Shown piece after piece: positions 27,368 to 36,549 of a stretch of DNA of 64,000 nt. Location: positions 1-64,000 of the forward strand of contig CAKZKR010000058.1 in NCBI GenBank assembly GCA_937124615.1, in the 5' to 3' direction. The translations under genes and the position numbers were made by a program. The stretch comes from an uncultured bacterium (GTDB lineage: Bacteria; Hydrogenedentota; Hydrogenedentia; Hydrogenedentales; Hydrogenedentaceae). The first letter of the stretch is position 1; every line of letters starts with the position of its first letter. Under the pieces are notes generated by a model. The model saw only the letters and a program-made list of their open reading frames with translations, made no database searches and was not told the DNA's origin.

Positions 27368-28689
27368 AAAACCAGCGAACCATTAGTAAAGAAGTTTCCT
27401 TTTCCGGAGTAGGGTTGCATAGTGGAAGTTTAACAACGGTTACATTCAAACCAGCCCCTCCGGATACAGGTATTATTTTTATTCGAACAGATATGGCAGG
27501 TAAACCTGCAATTCCTGCTGATATTGACCATGTCGTTGATGTTTCAAGAGGTACAACAATAGGTATTGGCAGTGCGAAAGTTCGTACAGTCGAGCATGGT
27601 TTGGCAGCTATGGCAGGTTTGGGAATTGATAATTTGTATATAGAACTCGATAATGAAGAAATTCCAAACGGAGATGGAAGTGCCCTTCCTGTTATGAATT
27701 GTCTTTTGAGGGCAGGGATAACAGAACTGGAAGAACCCAAAAGAGCCCTTATTGTAGATAGACCTGTATATTATCGTCAGGATGAAGTTACTTTGAATGT
27801 TCTTCCTTCTGATGAGTTAAGAGTTACAATGACTATAGCATACGACCATGTGGCAATTGGAACACAGTATGCAAGTTTCCCTGTAAACGAAGAGACTTTT
27901 ATGTCTCAGATTGCTCCGGCTCGTACTTTTTGTTTTCTGAAAGAGGTAAAAATGTTAAAAGAACAGGGGTTAATTATGGGAGGTAGTTTAGAAAGTGCAG
28001 TTGTAATAGGCGATGAAGAGATACTTAATGATGGGCTTCGTTTCCCCGATGAATTTGTTCGTCATAAAATATTGGATTTGCTTGGGGATACCTATCTTTT
28101 GGGAAGACCATTAATAGGTCATATTATTGGTGTCAAATCAGGACATGAAAAAAATGTTATGTTTACAAAACAAATAAAAAAAGTATATCTAAATGGATAT
28201 GGTATTTATGCCGTACATGACCCCCGACCTACTGCACACCGACAAATTCCCGTTTTGGATGTGAATAAGATACTGAGGATATTACCCCATCGTTATCCAT
28301 TTCTCCTTGTGGATAGAATTATTGAATTTACATCCATGAAAAAAGTCGTGGGAATCAAAAATGTAACTGTTAATGAACCCTTTTTTCAGGGGCATTGGCC
28401 TGATGTTCCTGTAATGCCCAGTGTTTTAATTCTTGAAGCAATGGCTCAAGTTTCATCTGTCCTTATATTTAGAGAGAATGGCGAACCACCCCTTTATCAG
28501 GCATATTTTATTGGAATAGAAAACGCTTCATTAAGAAGATTGGTTGTTCCGGGGGACCAACTTGTTGTAGAGGCAGAGATGTTGTATTACAGAAACGATT
28601 TATTCAAGGCGAAAGTAGCTGCTTCGGTAGAAAATCAAGTCGTTGCTGAGGCTTCTATGACTTTCGGTTTAGTTGAAATTAAAAAATAA
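27364..28689 (+). CDS. lpxC/fabZ: Bifunctional LpxC-FabZ fusion (UDP-3-O-acyl-GlcNAc deacetylase / hydroxyacyl-ACP dehydratase)
   Basis: One 441-residue chain combines the committed deacetylase of lipid A synthesis with the FabZ dehydratase of fatty-acid elongation. The LpxC part (1-290) keeps Glu77-His78 (VEHGLAA) and the second zinc block HKILDLLGD plus GHEKN. FabZ begins near residue 297 with LPHRYPFLLVD (catalytic His) and has EPFFQGHW and LILEAMAQ (catalytic Glu). The same fusion is known in Bacteroidetes, Chlorobi and some other diderm phyla. The two parts draw on the same hydroxyacyl-ACP pool. ATG overlaps the lpxD stop, showing tight coupling. Confidence 0.95.
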   Translation: MKNQRTISKEVSFSGVGLHSGSLTTVTFKPAPPDTGIIFIRTDMAGKPAIPADIDHVVDVSRGTTIGIGSAKVRTVEHGLAAMAGLGIDNLYIELDNEEIPNGDGSALPVMNCLLRAGITELEEPKRALIVDRPVYYRQDEVTLNVLPSDELRVTMTIAYDHVAIGTQYASFPVNEETFMSQIAPARTFCFLKEVKMLKEQGLIMGGSLESAVVIGDEEILNDGLRFPDEFVRHKILDLLGDTYLLGRPLIGHIIGVKSGHEKNVMFTKQIKKVYLNGYGIYAVHDPRPTAHRQIPVLDVNKILRILPHRYPFLLVDRIIEFTSMKKVVGIKNVTVNEPFFQGHWPDVPVMPSVLILEAMAQVSSVLIFRENGEPPLYQAYFIGIENASLRRLVVPGDQLVVEAEMLYYRNDLFKAKVAASVENQVVAEASMTFGLVEIKK

Positions 28690-28825
28690 TTTACCTTACT
28701 ATTGTTTACTTTCCCTTTTACTTCATATTTTGTTTTTTCAATTTAATTAAGTTATTATTTTTTTACCTAGGAATTTTTAACAATAATAAAGCATTAGTTT
28801 TTCTTAAATATATTTTGACATCAAA

Positions 28826-29962
28826 ATGAAATGTAAGATTTTTTATAAAATAATTAGTTTGTTGTTTATATTAAACTTTATACTATTATGTTCTTGTAAT
28901 AAAGATAAGAAAAATACTTTTATAGTTTCAGGGCAAATTGAATGCCATGTTCATACTCCTGGTTCTACAATAGGGGGAAGAGCTATAGATGTACTTGTAA
29001 AAGAAGGGGATTGGGTAAAAAAAGATACGGTTTTGATTCAGTTAGACTGTACTCAACAAGAGTCTATATACCAGTCTGCCCTTGCCGGGGTTAAACGAGC
29101 GGAATCATTAGTAGAAAAATTAAAAAAGGGGGCTACAGAGGAAGAACTTCGTCAGGCAAAGAATGCTGTTAAAACAGCGGAGGCCCAATATCGGCTTCTT
29201 CTTGCTGGAGCAAGAGAAGAGGACAAACAATCGGCAAAGGCGGCTCTTGAATCGGCAAAATCCACCTTTGAAATTGCAAAGAAAGATTATGAAAGAGCAG
29301 AAAGGCTCTTTAACGAAGGAGCTGTTTCCAGAAAAGAATGGGAACAGTCAAAGATTCTTTTTGAAAAAGCAAAAGCTGAATATCGTGTGGCCGAAGAAAG
29401 GCATAAACAACTTCAAAAGGGTGCTCGTGATGAAGAAATAGAGTCTGCAAAGGCAAACTGGGAACGAACTATTGCTATGTTTGATGAAATAAAACGAGGT
29501 CCTCGAGCTGAAGACATTCGTTCTGCAGAATCTGCTTTAGAGTCTGCCAGGGCTGAATTGGCACGGGCAGATTCGGTTGTAAAAGAATGTACAGTTCGGT
29601 CTCCAATCGATGGGATTGTAGAATCTGTATCTGTTCGGAAAGGAGATATACTTCCTCCGGGTCCATGTATTCGAATTGTCAATCCGGATGAACTGGAAAT
29701 GTTTATTTATGTACCCGCTTATGTATTGGGTTATATATCTGTCGGAAAAGATTTAAGTTTTACTACAGATGCATATAAAAACGAAACATTTTCAGGTAAA
29801 ATTATCTATATTGCATCAGAGGGTGAATTTACTCCGAGAAATCTACAAACACAGGAAGAAAGAATACAACAAGTGTTTGCAGTGAAATTATCTTTTAATT
29901 CACATGATGGTAAACTTCGAGCAGGAATGACTGCTACTGTCAAGGTGCCGTTAACCCGATGA
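28826..29962 (+). CDS. HlyD-family periplasmic adaptor lipoprotein
   Basis: Membrane-fusion subunit of a tripartite or ABC exporter. The N-terminus is a signal ending in LLCSC, a plausible lipobox. A biotinyl-lipoyl half-motif follows (GGRAIDVLVKEGDWVKKD), then a long alpha-hairpin of repeating heptads (about 85-235) with near-repeats KKGATEEELRQA, LAGAREEDKQSA, QKGARDEEIESA and KRGPRAEDIRSA. The second lipoyl half comes next (VRSPIDGIVESVSVRKGD), then a beta-barrel domain. It overlaps the ABC ATPase by 4 bases, as in YbhGFSR-like systems. The 136-base AT-rich region before it shows no clear ribosome site. Confidence 0.9.
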   Translation: MKCKIFYKIISLLFILNFILLCSCNKDKKNTFIVSGQIECHVHTPGSTIGGRAIDVLVKEGDWVKKDTVLIQLDCTQQESIYQSALAGVKRAESLVEKLKKGATEEELRQAKNAVKTAEAQYRLLLAGAREEDKQSAKAALESAKSTFEIAKKDYERAERLFNEGAVSRKEWEQSKILFEKAKAEYRVAEERHKQLQKGARDEEIESAKANWERTIAMFDEIKRGPRAEDIRSAESALESARAELARADSVVKECTVRSPIDGIVESVSVRKGDILPPGPCIRIVNPDELEMFIYVPAYVLGYISVGKDLSFTTDAYKNETFSGKIIYIASEGEFTPRNLQTQEERIQQVFAVKLSFNSHDGKLRAGMTATVKVPLTR

Positions 29963-30945
29963 GCCTAAATATATTACAGGTGGAAAATAATCATATTTTT
30001 AAACAGGTTCATGCACCCGTAATTCAAGTCAATGAATTAACTCGTAAGTTTGGTTCCTATACCGCTGTGGACCGTGTTTCATTAGTTGTTCGTGAACGTG
30101 ATATTTTTGGCTTTTTAGGACCTAATGGTTCAGGAAAGACTACATTAATTCGTATGCTTTGTGGTATTCTCCGTCCAACTTCGGGTGAAGCAAAAGTAAT
30201 GGGATATGATGTAGTATATGAGAGTGAAGAAGTAAAAAAGTCAATTGGATACATGTCTCAGCAGTTCAGTCTATATTCCGACCTAACAGTATTAGAAAAC
30301 ATTAACTTTTATGCGAGAATCTATGGTATCCCTCGAAGACAGAGAAAAGAACGGATTGACGAAGTAATCAATATTGTTGAAATCAAACCATATTTGAACC
30401 AATTATCGGGTTCCTTATCGGGAGGGTGGAAACAAAGACTGGCTCTTGCCTGTGCCTTAGTTCACAATCCTAAACTATTATTTCTGGATGAACCTACTGC
30501 AGGGATAGACCCTGTTGCCCGCCGTGACCTATGGAACCTTTTATTTGACCTTTCTGCTCGTGGAACAACCTTTTTTGTAACCACACATTATATGGACGAG
30601 GCAGAACGCTGTTCTCATCTTGGGTATATTTACTTTTCAAAACTAATTGCTTACGGTTCCCCTGAAGAGTTAAAAAAAATGCCTCAGGTAATGCCGGAGG
30701 GTTATGTTCGTTATGAACTTAGAATAGACCGACTTACTGAAGCCATGCGAGAGTTATTAAAAATGCCTTTTGTAAAAGATGCTACAATGTTTTCCGATGT
30801 AATCCACATTCACATTCAGCAGGGGAGTGAAGAGGAACTTCAACATTCAATAGCGAAGAAAGGTTTTTTTGTTGAGAGTTTACGATTAGTCCCTCCAACA
30901 CTTGAAGATGTTTTTGTAACCTTAACTCGCTCTTTTGGGAAATAA
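29959..30945 (+). CDS. ABC-2 type exporter ATP-binding protein
   Basis: ATPase subunit of 328 residues, energising the permease encoded 6 bases downstream. Walker A GPNGSGKTT, Q-loop YMSQQFSLY, signature LSGGWKQRL, Walker B LLFLDEPTAGIDP and H-loop TTHYMDEA are all present. The C-terminal 80 residues form the extra domain typical of the YbhF/DrrA group. Start codon overlaps the adaptor stop (ATGA). The cargo may be a drug, lipid or other hydrophobic compound; sequence alone does not say. Confidence 0.93.
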   Translation: MSLNILQVENNHIFKQVHAPVIQVNELTRKFGSYTAVDRVSLVVRERDIFGFLGPNGSGKTTLIRMLCGILRPTSGEAKVMGYDVVYESEEVKKSIGYMSQQFSLYSDLTVLENINFYARIYGIPRRQRKERIDEVINIVEIKPYLNQLSGSLSGGWKQRLALACALVHNPKLLFLDEPTAGIDPVARRDLWNLLFDLSARGTTFFVTTHYMDEAERCSHLGYIYFSKLIAYGSPEELKKMPQVMPEGYVRYELRIDRLTEAMRELLKMPFVKDATMFSDVIHIHIQQGSEEELQHSIAKKGFFVESLRLVPPTLEDVFVTLTRSFGK

Positions 30946-30951
30946 GCATAT

Positions 30952-32067
30952 ATGTTTCAGGGTTTTTTTGCAATAGTCTATAAAGAAACAAGACACATTG
31001 TTAGAGACCCTCGTAGTCTTTTCTTGATGTTAGTGATTCCAAGTATTGAATTGACGATTTTTGGATTTGCGGTGAATTTAGACATAAAAAATATTAAGAC
31101 GGGATTATTAAACCAGGATAAAAGGGTAGAAAGCCGAAATTTAGTAGATCAATTTGTAAATTCAGGCTATTTCGATATTGTAGAAATATTTAATAACGAG
31201 GAAGAAATGGCTACTGCAATGCGTAGAGGGATTGTTCGTGTTGGAATACATATCCCTCCTTATTATACCGACCGTGTATTGAAAAATGAACATGTTGATA
31301 TTCAAATCCTTATTGATGGTAGTGATTCCACTGTAGCGATGCAAGCTTTAAATGTTAGTAACGCAATTGGTTTGCGTGCTTCAATAAAAATGTTAAGTAA
31401 AACGAAATCTCTGCCATCTCAATTCCCAATAGATATGCGTCCTCGTGTACTTTTTAACCCGGATATGAGGACAGCAAACTTTATGATTCCAGGCTTGTGT
31501 GGAGTTATTCTGCAGGTGGTAATAATGTTACTTACATCTTTTGCTATTGTTAGAGAAAAAGAACAGCGAACTTTAGAACAATTGGTTGTTACCCCTGTAT
31601 CAAGATTCGGGCTGATGTTGGGCAAATTAGTACCATTCTTAGGTGTAGGTATATGTGAAACAGCATCTGTTCTTTTCCTGATGCGATTTCTATTTCAAGT
31701 CCCTATCGCAGGGAGTGTTTTGCTCCTCGCTTTTTTTGCAGGAATTTTTTTATTCACTACATTAGGTATGGGACTGTTGGTATCCACTTTTGCACAAAAT
31801 CAAATTCAAGCGTTACAGATTTCTTTCCTTATTCTATTACCCTCTTTTCTACTATCTGGTTTTATGTTTCCTCAGGAAACAATGCCTAAGGTGATTTATT
31901 GGTTTGGTCAAATGGTGCCTGCCACCTATTTTATTCGAATATTACGAGGAATTATCCTTCGCAACGCAGGTTTTTGGGATTTATGGCATAACGGTGCCAT
32001 TCTTGGGGCAATGGGTATTATCATTCTTTTTGTGGCATCTTTTCGATTTCATAAGACTATTGGTTAG
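30952..32067 (+). CDS. ABC-2 type exporter permease
   Basis: A 371-residue inner-membrane protein with the ABC-2 layout: one N-terminal helix (SLFLMLVIPSIELTIFGFAV), a large periplasmic loop of about 140 residues, then five helices. Family marks include the helix-turn EKEQRTLEQLVVTPVSR and the segment LLPSFLLSGFMFP. With the adaptor and ATPase it makes a complete exporter apart from an outer-membrane channel, which is not in the window. Only one permease gene is present where the E. coli YbhS/YbhR pair has two, so it may act as a homodimer. Confidence 0.92.
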   Translation: MFQGFFAIVYKETRHIVRDPRSLFLMLVIPSIELTIFGFAVNLDIKNIKTGLLNQDKRVESRNLVDQFVNSGYFDIVEIFNNEEEMATAMRRGIVRVGIHIPPYYTDRVLKNEHVDIQILIDGSDSTVAMQALNVSNAIGLRASIKMLSKTKSLPSQFPIDMRPRVLFNPDMRTANFMIPGLCGVILQVVIMLLTSFAIVREKEQRTLEQLVVTPVSRFGLMLGKLVPFLGVGICETASVLFLMRFLFQVPIAGSVLLLAFFAGIFLFTTLGMGLLVSTFAQNQIQALQISFLILLPSFLLSGFMFPQETMPKVIYWFGQMVPATYFIRILRGIILRNAGFWDLWHNGAILGAMGIIILFVASFRFHKTIG

Positions 32068-32170
32068 GTTTTTATCATTTAAAATTTGCAGTTATTTATT
32101 CATATTAACGATAATCCATTAATTTATCAAACCCCTTATTATTCCTCGAAAGATAAAGAAGTAAGGTTTT

Positions 32171-33433
32171 ATGTTCCACAAAAGAGTTATTTCCTTTTTC
32201 TTGTTATGCCAGGTAGGTTTCTGGGTAGATTTTGCTATTATGGCAGGAATTGTAGCTTTACCCTTTCTAATTCTTGAACATGTTTCTGGTGGAAATACGG
32301 CTATTTCGGGGAAAGTCTTCGCTATTCAGATGACAACTTATACGATCACCTGTCTTCTAATGTCAAAGATTGTAGGAAAGTCAAAAAATATATTGTTATG
32401 GGCTCGATGGGGAGTAATTATTTTCTCTTTTTCTTATCCACTATGCCCTTTCTTCCCATATGCGAATACTCTCTATTTACTTTCTGCAATTGCTTTCATC
32501 GGGATGGCTATTACTTGGCCTGCTTTTTATGCATGGGTAGGAACAGAAAAGGATGATGCCAAAAGGCAGAGAAATCTTGCATTCTTTAATATTGCATGGA
32601 GTTTGGGTTTTACAGTAAGTCCATTAGTAGCGGGACCTCTCTATGACATAGATTTTCGATTACCATACATCTTGATATTTTTTGTTAGCATGCTTTCTTT
32701 TGTTTTCCTCCTGTTCATCCAGCATGAAGATAATCATTACAATACGGAAGATAGTTCTAAAAAGAATTCTGAAAATATTTGTGGTGAAGATAAAATAAAT
32801 AATTTATACCTATATCCCTTTTGGATAGGAGTTTTTCTTGCTAATCTGATGACAATTATTCCTCGCTCCACTTATGCAGAACATTTTAAGCGAATTGTTG
32901 TTAACAACCAATTGCGTTTTTTATCGGAGAACATAGTTAGCCCTATTTTGATGGGCGATCCTGCAACTAAATTTTCCTGGCCCTCTGCAATGATGGCTTT
33001 TGCTACTGCAAGTATGTTTTTATTATTTGCGTGGACATATTTCTGGAAACATCGTATCTCTTTACTCATTATTTCTCAAGGAATATGCGCCCTTACCTTT
33101 TTTATATTGTCAGAAACAAAAAGTATAGTCCTAATAGGTTTATCTTTTGCTGTCATAGGTGCCAATCATGGATTGACTTTTTTTGCAAGTACATATTATA
33201 GTGTGAACAACCCGGGACTTCGTCATGGAAGGGCATCGATTAATGAGGGTCTTGTAGGTTTGGGGGGTGTGGTTGGAAGTCTTGTTTTTGGTTTTTTAGT
33301 TGATAAATATGGTGTTACCCTATCATATAAATATATAACATGTCTTATAACATTAGTGGTGTTTATAGAACTATTGGTTTTCAATATCCTTAAGAAAAAG
33401 GTAAAATCAGTAAAGGATAATGAAAAAATTTGA
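32171..33433 (+). CDS. Major facilitator superfamily transporter
   Basis: A 420-residue membrane protein with about twelve hydrophobic helices in two halves joined by a polar loop near residues 195-215 (HEDNHYNTEDSSKKNSEN). The first half shows a loop after helix 2 (MSKIVGKSKNIL) like the MFS A-motif. Substrate unknown. AAGG lies 4 bases before the start. The stop overlaps an upstream TTG of the next gene, so it belongs with the phosphatidylcholine synthase-like gene; a role in lipid or choline movement is possible but only a guess. Confidence 0.85.
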   Translation: MFHKRVISFFLLCQVGFWVDFAIMAGIVALPFLILEHVSGGNTAISGKVFAIQMTTYTITCLLMSKIVGKSKNILLWARWGVIIFSFSYPLCPFFPYANTLYLLSAIAFIGMAITWPAFYAWVGTEKDDAKRQRNLAFFNIAWSLGFTVSPLVAGPLYDIDFRLPYILIFFVSMLSFVFLLFIQHEDNHYNTEDSSKKNSENICGEDKINNLYLYPFWIGVFLANLMTIIPRSTYAEHFKRIVVNNQLRFLSENIVSPILMGDPATKFSWPSAMMAFATASMFLLFAWTYFWKHRISLLIISQGICALTFFILSETKSIVLIGLSFAVIGANHGLTFFASTYYSVNNPGLRHGRASINEGLVGLGGVVGSLVFGFLVDKYGVTLSYKYITCLITLVVFIELLVFNILKKKVKSVKDNEKI

Positions 33434-33459
33434 GGGCATGGATAAAAGTAGATTTATAT

Positions 33460-34173
33460 ATGACAAGTAATAAGAATTTTTCCTGTATTCAATACATATT
33501 AGCGTGGTCAATACATTTATTTACTGCACTGGGTGCTGTTTTTGGTTTCTTGGCAATTATTGCCATTGGTAGACATGATTGGCTGTTGGCTTTTATATGG
33601 ATGGCTGTTTCTGTTTTTATAGATTCTGTGGATGGTGTTTTAGCACGGGCGTGTAAAGTGAAAGATGTCTTACCGAATTTTGACGGTGCTTTATTAGATA
33701 ATATTGTGGACTATTTTACCTATGTAATTGTTCCTGCGAGTTTTCTATATGAGACTCACAGCGTGCCCTATAAACTAAACTTAATATCTTCTATTTTAAT
33801 AACTCTTTCCTCGGCCTATCAGTTTTGTCAGGCTGATGCAAAGACAGAAGACCATTGGTTCAAAGGATTCCCTTCCTACTGGAATATCGTTGTGCTCTAT
33901 ATTTTTCTTTTGGGTTTACCAAAAGAACTTAATTTTATAATAATTTTGGTTTTAACTATTTTGGTCTTTGTTCCTATCCGATACTTATACCCAAGTCGGG
34001 CGGTTCAACATCGTTTAGTAAATCTCATTTTAGTTTTTATTTGGGGTTTTCTTATCGTATTATCTCTCTATACTTACCCTAATCATTATACTTATATTTA
34101 TCTATCTCTAATATATGTTTTATATTATTTTGTATACAGTATATACTGTACCCTAAAATTGAACAAGGGTTAA
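33460..34173 (+). CDS. pcs: Phosphatidylcholine synthase-like CDP-alcohol phosphatidyltransferase
   Basis: Likely condenses CDP-diacylglycerol with choline to form phosphatidylcholine at the inner membrane. The CDP-alcohol signature is present in the wide-spaced Pcs form: DSVDGVLAR, then KDVLPNFDGALLDNIVDY. Flanking sequence also matches Pcs: AWSIHLFTALGA near the start, and the later DAKTEDHWFKGFPSYWN. Eight or so membrane helices follow the usual pattern. Frame opens at TTG 33430, but ATG 33460 gives the more normal N-terminus; no strong ribosome site marks either. Choline specificity rests on resemblance. Confidence 0.83.
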   Translation: MTSNKNFSCIQYILAWSIHLFTALGAVFGFLAIIAIGRHDWLLAFIWMAVSVFIDSVDGVLARACKVKDVLPNFDGALLDNIVDYFTYVIVPASFLYETHSVPYKLNLISSILITLSSAYQFCQADAKTEDHWFKGFPSYWNIVVLYIFLLGLPKELNFIIILVLTILVFVPIRYLYPSRAVQHRLVNLILVFIWGFLIVLSLYTYPNHYTYIYLSLIYVLYYFVYSIYCTLKLNKG

Positions 34174-34177
34174 CTTT

Positions 34178-35734
34178 ATGGATTTAAATGGTGTTACTCT
34201 TACTTATTTTATTAAGAATAAAAAAAGACTAACAAATGTTCCGCAGTTAGAAGAGTTTGTGATTTTAATATGTCTGGGTATTTCTTTGGTGATGGTTGCA
34301 TTATTTAATTATTATTTACAACCATGGACCTTAGACGACGCTTACATAGCTTTTCGATATGCAGAAAATTGGGCAGAGGGAAAAGGTGTTGTTTATAACG
34401 AAGGAGAATATGTTGAAGGATATACTTGTTTTTTGTGGGTATTGCTGTTGGCAGGACTATACAAAATAGGTTTGGACTTACCCATGGCATCAAAAATTAT
34501 TGGGATTTTGTTTACATTCATTACTATATTTTTAATGTCTCGAATTCATAAGATTATTCATGGAATACACTGGCTCGTTTCTGTCGCAGGGGTTCTCCTA
34601 TTAGGGTCAATAGGTGCTTTTATATCCTGGGCTATGAGCGGTATGGAAACGAGTATGACCGCGTTTTTAATTTTTTTGTCGATGTTAATATTTGGTGCTT
34701 TAGTTTCACGGAATAAACAATCAATAATAGGGTATTTGTTATTGGGGTTTATAGTAGCCCTGGCGGTTATGTCCCGTCCTGATGCAGGAATAATCTTGCC
34801 TGTACTTGTATTCTGTTCATTAATTCATGTCTGGCCAAAAAAACAATATCTGAATCCTATACTTATAATAATTGGTTTTTCAGTTTTATTTATTCCATAT
34901 TTTGTTTGGCGTTATAACTACTATGGCTGGTTGTTACCGAATACCTTCTATGTTAAAGTAGGTTCTTCGAAAGAGCAAATAGAAAGGGGGCTAACTTATG
35001 CAATGTATTTTCTTAAAGGGACTTCTCTTTTATGGGTTCCTTTAATCATGATACAAGTGTTTCCATTAAAAACTCATGAAAGCAAAGCCCCTGTAATATT
35101 TGCGATGAGCTTAACGGTCTTTTTAAATATGTTATATGTAATATCCGTAGGTGGTGATTGTATGCCTGCACATCGTTTTTTTACTCCTGTAACACCTTTA
35201 TTAGTTGCCGTTTGTGCATACTCTCTATTTATTCCTGGGACATCCTATTTGCGGAGTCTGGTTTTTGTAATTATTATGGTATGTTTTAATTTGTGGCAGT
35301 TGAAGAATGATCCTTATCTCTATGACCGTATTGTTGCTGATGTTGTGGCTGAAAGAGGTAAGGAAACAGGCCTATGGCTTCGCGATAATGTTCCCTCAAA
35401 TTCCTTACTGGCAACAAATACTGCAGGCAGTGTTGCCTATTATTCACGATTAAGAATTATTGATATGTTAGGTCTTAATGATGAACACATTGCACACAGA
35501 GAAATAAAAACATTAGGAAAAGGTTTTGCTGGGCATGAGAAAGGGGATGGGAAGTATGTTCTTTCAAGAAAGCCAGATTATATTATGTTCGGTTCTGCAA
35601 CTGGGAATAAAGTACCTCGATTTGTAAGTGACAAAGAAATGGCCGTAGAAGTAGAATTTAAAGAAAATTATGTTTATAAACAATATATTTTGCCTTCAGG
35701 AAGAGCATTACATATATATGAGAGAAAAAAATAA
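34178..35734 (+). CDS. GT-C-type membrane glycosyltransferase
   Basis: A 518-residue membrane protein with about ten helices and a soluble C-terminal domain. The first periplasmic loop carries LDDAYIAFRYAENWAEGKG followed by VYNEGEYVEGYTCFLW, the aspartate-containing motif of polyprenyl-phosphate-sugar dependent transferases related to families 39 and 83. It presumably moves a sugar from a lipid-linked donor onto a surface glycan or protein in the periplasm. It begins 4 bases after the pcs stop (GGG before ATG). The donor might be made by the GT2 at 13052. Confidence 0.85.
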   Translation: MDLNGVTLTYFIKNKKRLTNVPQLEEFVILICLGISLVMVALFNYYLQPWTLDDAYIAFRYAENWAEGKGVVYNEGEYVEGYTCFLWVLLLAGLYKIGLDLPMASKIIGILFTFITIFLMSRIHKIIHGIHWLVSVAGVLLLGSIGAFISWAMSGMETSMTAFLIFLSMLIFGALVSRNKQSIIGYLLLGFIVALAVMSRPDAGIILPVLVFCSLIHVWPKKQYLNPILIIIGFSVLFIPYFVWRYNYYGWLLPNTFYVKVGSSKEQIERGLTYAMYFLKGTSLLWVPLIMIQVFPLKTHESKAPVIFAMSLTVFLNMLYVISVGGDCMPAHRFFTPVTPLLVAVCAYSLFIPGTSYLRSLVFVIIMVCFNLWQLKNDPYLYDRIVADVVAERGKETGLWLRDNVPSNSLLATNTAGSVAYYSRLRIIDMLGLNDEHIAHREIKTLGKGFAGHEKGDGKYVLSRKPDYIMFGSATGNKVPRFVSDKEMAVEVEFKENYVYKQYILPSGRALHIYERKK

Positions 35735-35745
35735 CTATTATTTCT

Positions 35746-36543
35746 ATGTCTTTTTTTTTATTGGATAACGACGTTTCTATTTTATTTGTTCCTATAGATA
35801 TATTTTCGGAACAAGATTATCAAATGTTTACACAAGATGACGAGATATTTACATCTGATTTAACTGATTATGTTAGTAAATGTAAATCAAAAAAACGCCA
35901 AAAAGAAATTTTATTGAGTAGACTTTTATCCCTTTATATTCTGCAAACAAATAATGTAAATATAGATTTTTTTAATTCCGTAAAAAAAAGAAGGGATATT
36001 TTATTAAATAATTTTTTTTCTCCCCCTGCAAAGACAATATATCTTTCCATAAGTCATTCCCACACATACTTAACGATTGCGTTGAGTTCTACATCACAAA
36101 TAGGAATTGATATTGAATATCCATATAGAGGCATTGAGAAAATAAAACAATATTTTGTAAATAAAAAAAATGTAATCTTTGAGGATAATAATTCAAATAT
36201 TTTGTTGTCTTTATGGACCGTATATGAAGCACTCTCAAAATTAAATATTTCAGAAGAAAATCAACAAAAAATAATAGAGAAAATGTTTATTGAGGTAAAC
36301 AAAAGGCGATATCAAAAATTGCGGGGACTTTTGTTCCAGTATTTTTCAACCGGTGGCTACGAAGTTTTTGTTTGGAAAGACAGTATTGTTCCTGGTCCTG
36401 GATGTTTGATTTCCAGAGGAGAAAATATCTCAAAGATAAACTTTTATATAATCGAAAAATCCCAATATATAATAGAAAAGCCTTGCAAGATAAATCTTGC
36501 AAGGCTTTTAACCTGTTATAAAAAAGCAGAAATTACTCTCTAA
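35746..36543 (+). CDS. 4'-phosphopantetheinyl transferase superfamily protein (Sfp-like)
   Basis: Such enzymes load the phosphopantetheine arm onto carrier proteins. The 265-residue sequence has the three expected blocks: LSISHSHTYLTIALS (substrate-binding His), GIDIEY (metal-binding Asp and Glu) and LWTVYEALSKLN, corresponding to the W-x-x-K-E-A-x-x-K motif with the first Lys replaced by Tyr. No carrier-protein gene, PKS or NRPS is near. The last residues are encoded by a perfect inverted repeat (36476-36509) that looks like a terminator. It is very A-rich and may be the fast-evolving housekeeping PPTase of this organism. Confidence 0.82.
   Translation: MSFFLLDNDVSILFVPIDIFSEQDYQMFTQDDEIFTSDLTDYVSKCKSKKRQKEILLSRLLSLYILQTNNVNIDFFNSVKKRRDILLNNFFSPPAKTIYLSISHSHTYLTIALSSTSQIGIDIEYPYRGIEKIKQYFVNKKNVIFEDNNSNILLSLWTVYEALSKLNISEENQQKIIEKMFIEVNKRRYQKLRGLLFQYFSTGGYEVFVWKDSIVPGPGCLISRGENISKINFYIIEKSQYIIEKPCKINLARLLTCYKKAEITL
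36476..36509. terminator. Bidirectional terminator hairpin inside the end of a coding region
   Basis: Perfect 15-bp inverted repeat: arms 36476-36490 and 36495-36509 around a TAAA loop, flanked by AAAA and TTTT so that it can end transcripts from both sides. It sits in the last 25 codons of the phosphopantetheinyl transferase gene and about 40 bases past the end of the convergent Gfo/Idh/MocA gene. Confidence 0.85.
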
Positions 36544-36549
36544 ACAATT

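Noticed and set aside
28815-28820. Perfect TTGACA -35 hexamer
   Set aside because: It lies only five bases before the start codon of the adaptor gene, so a promoter here could not make a translatable message for it; chance in AT-rich DNA.
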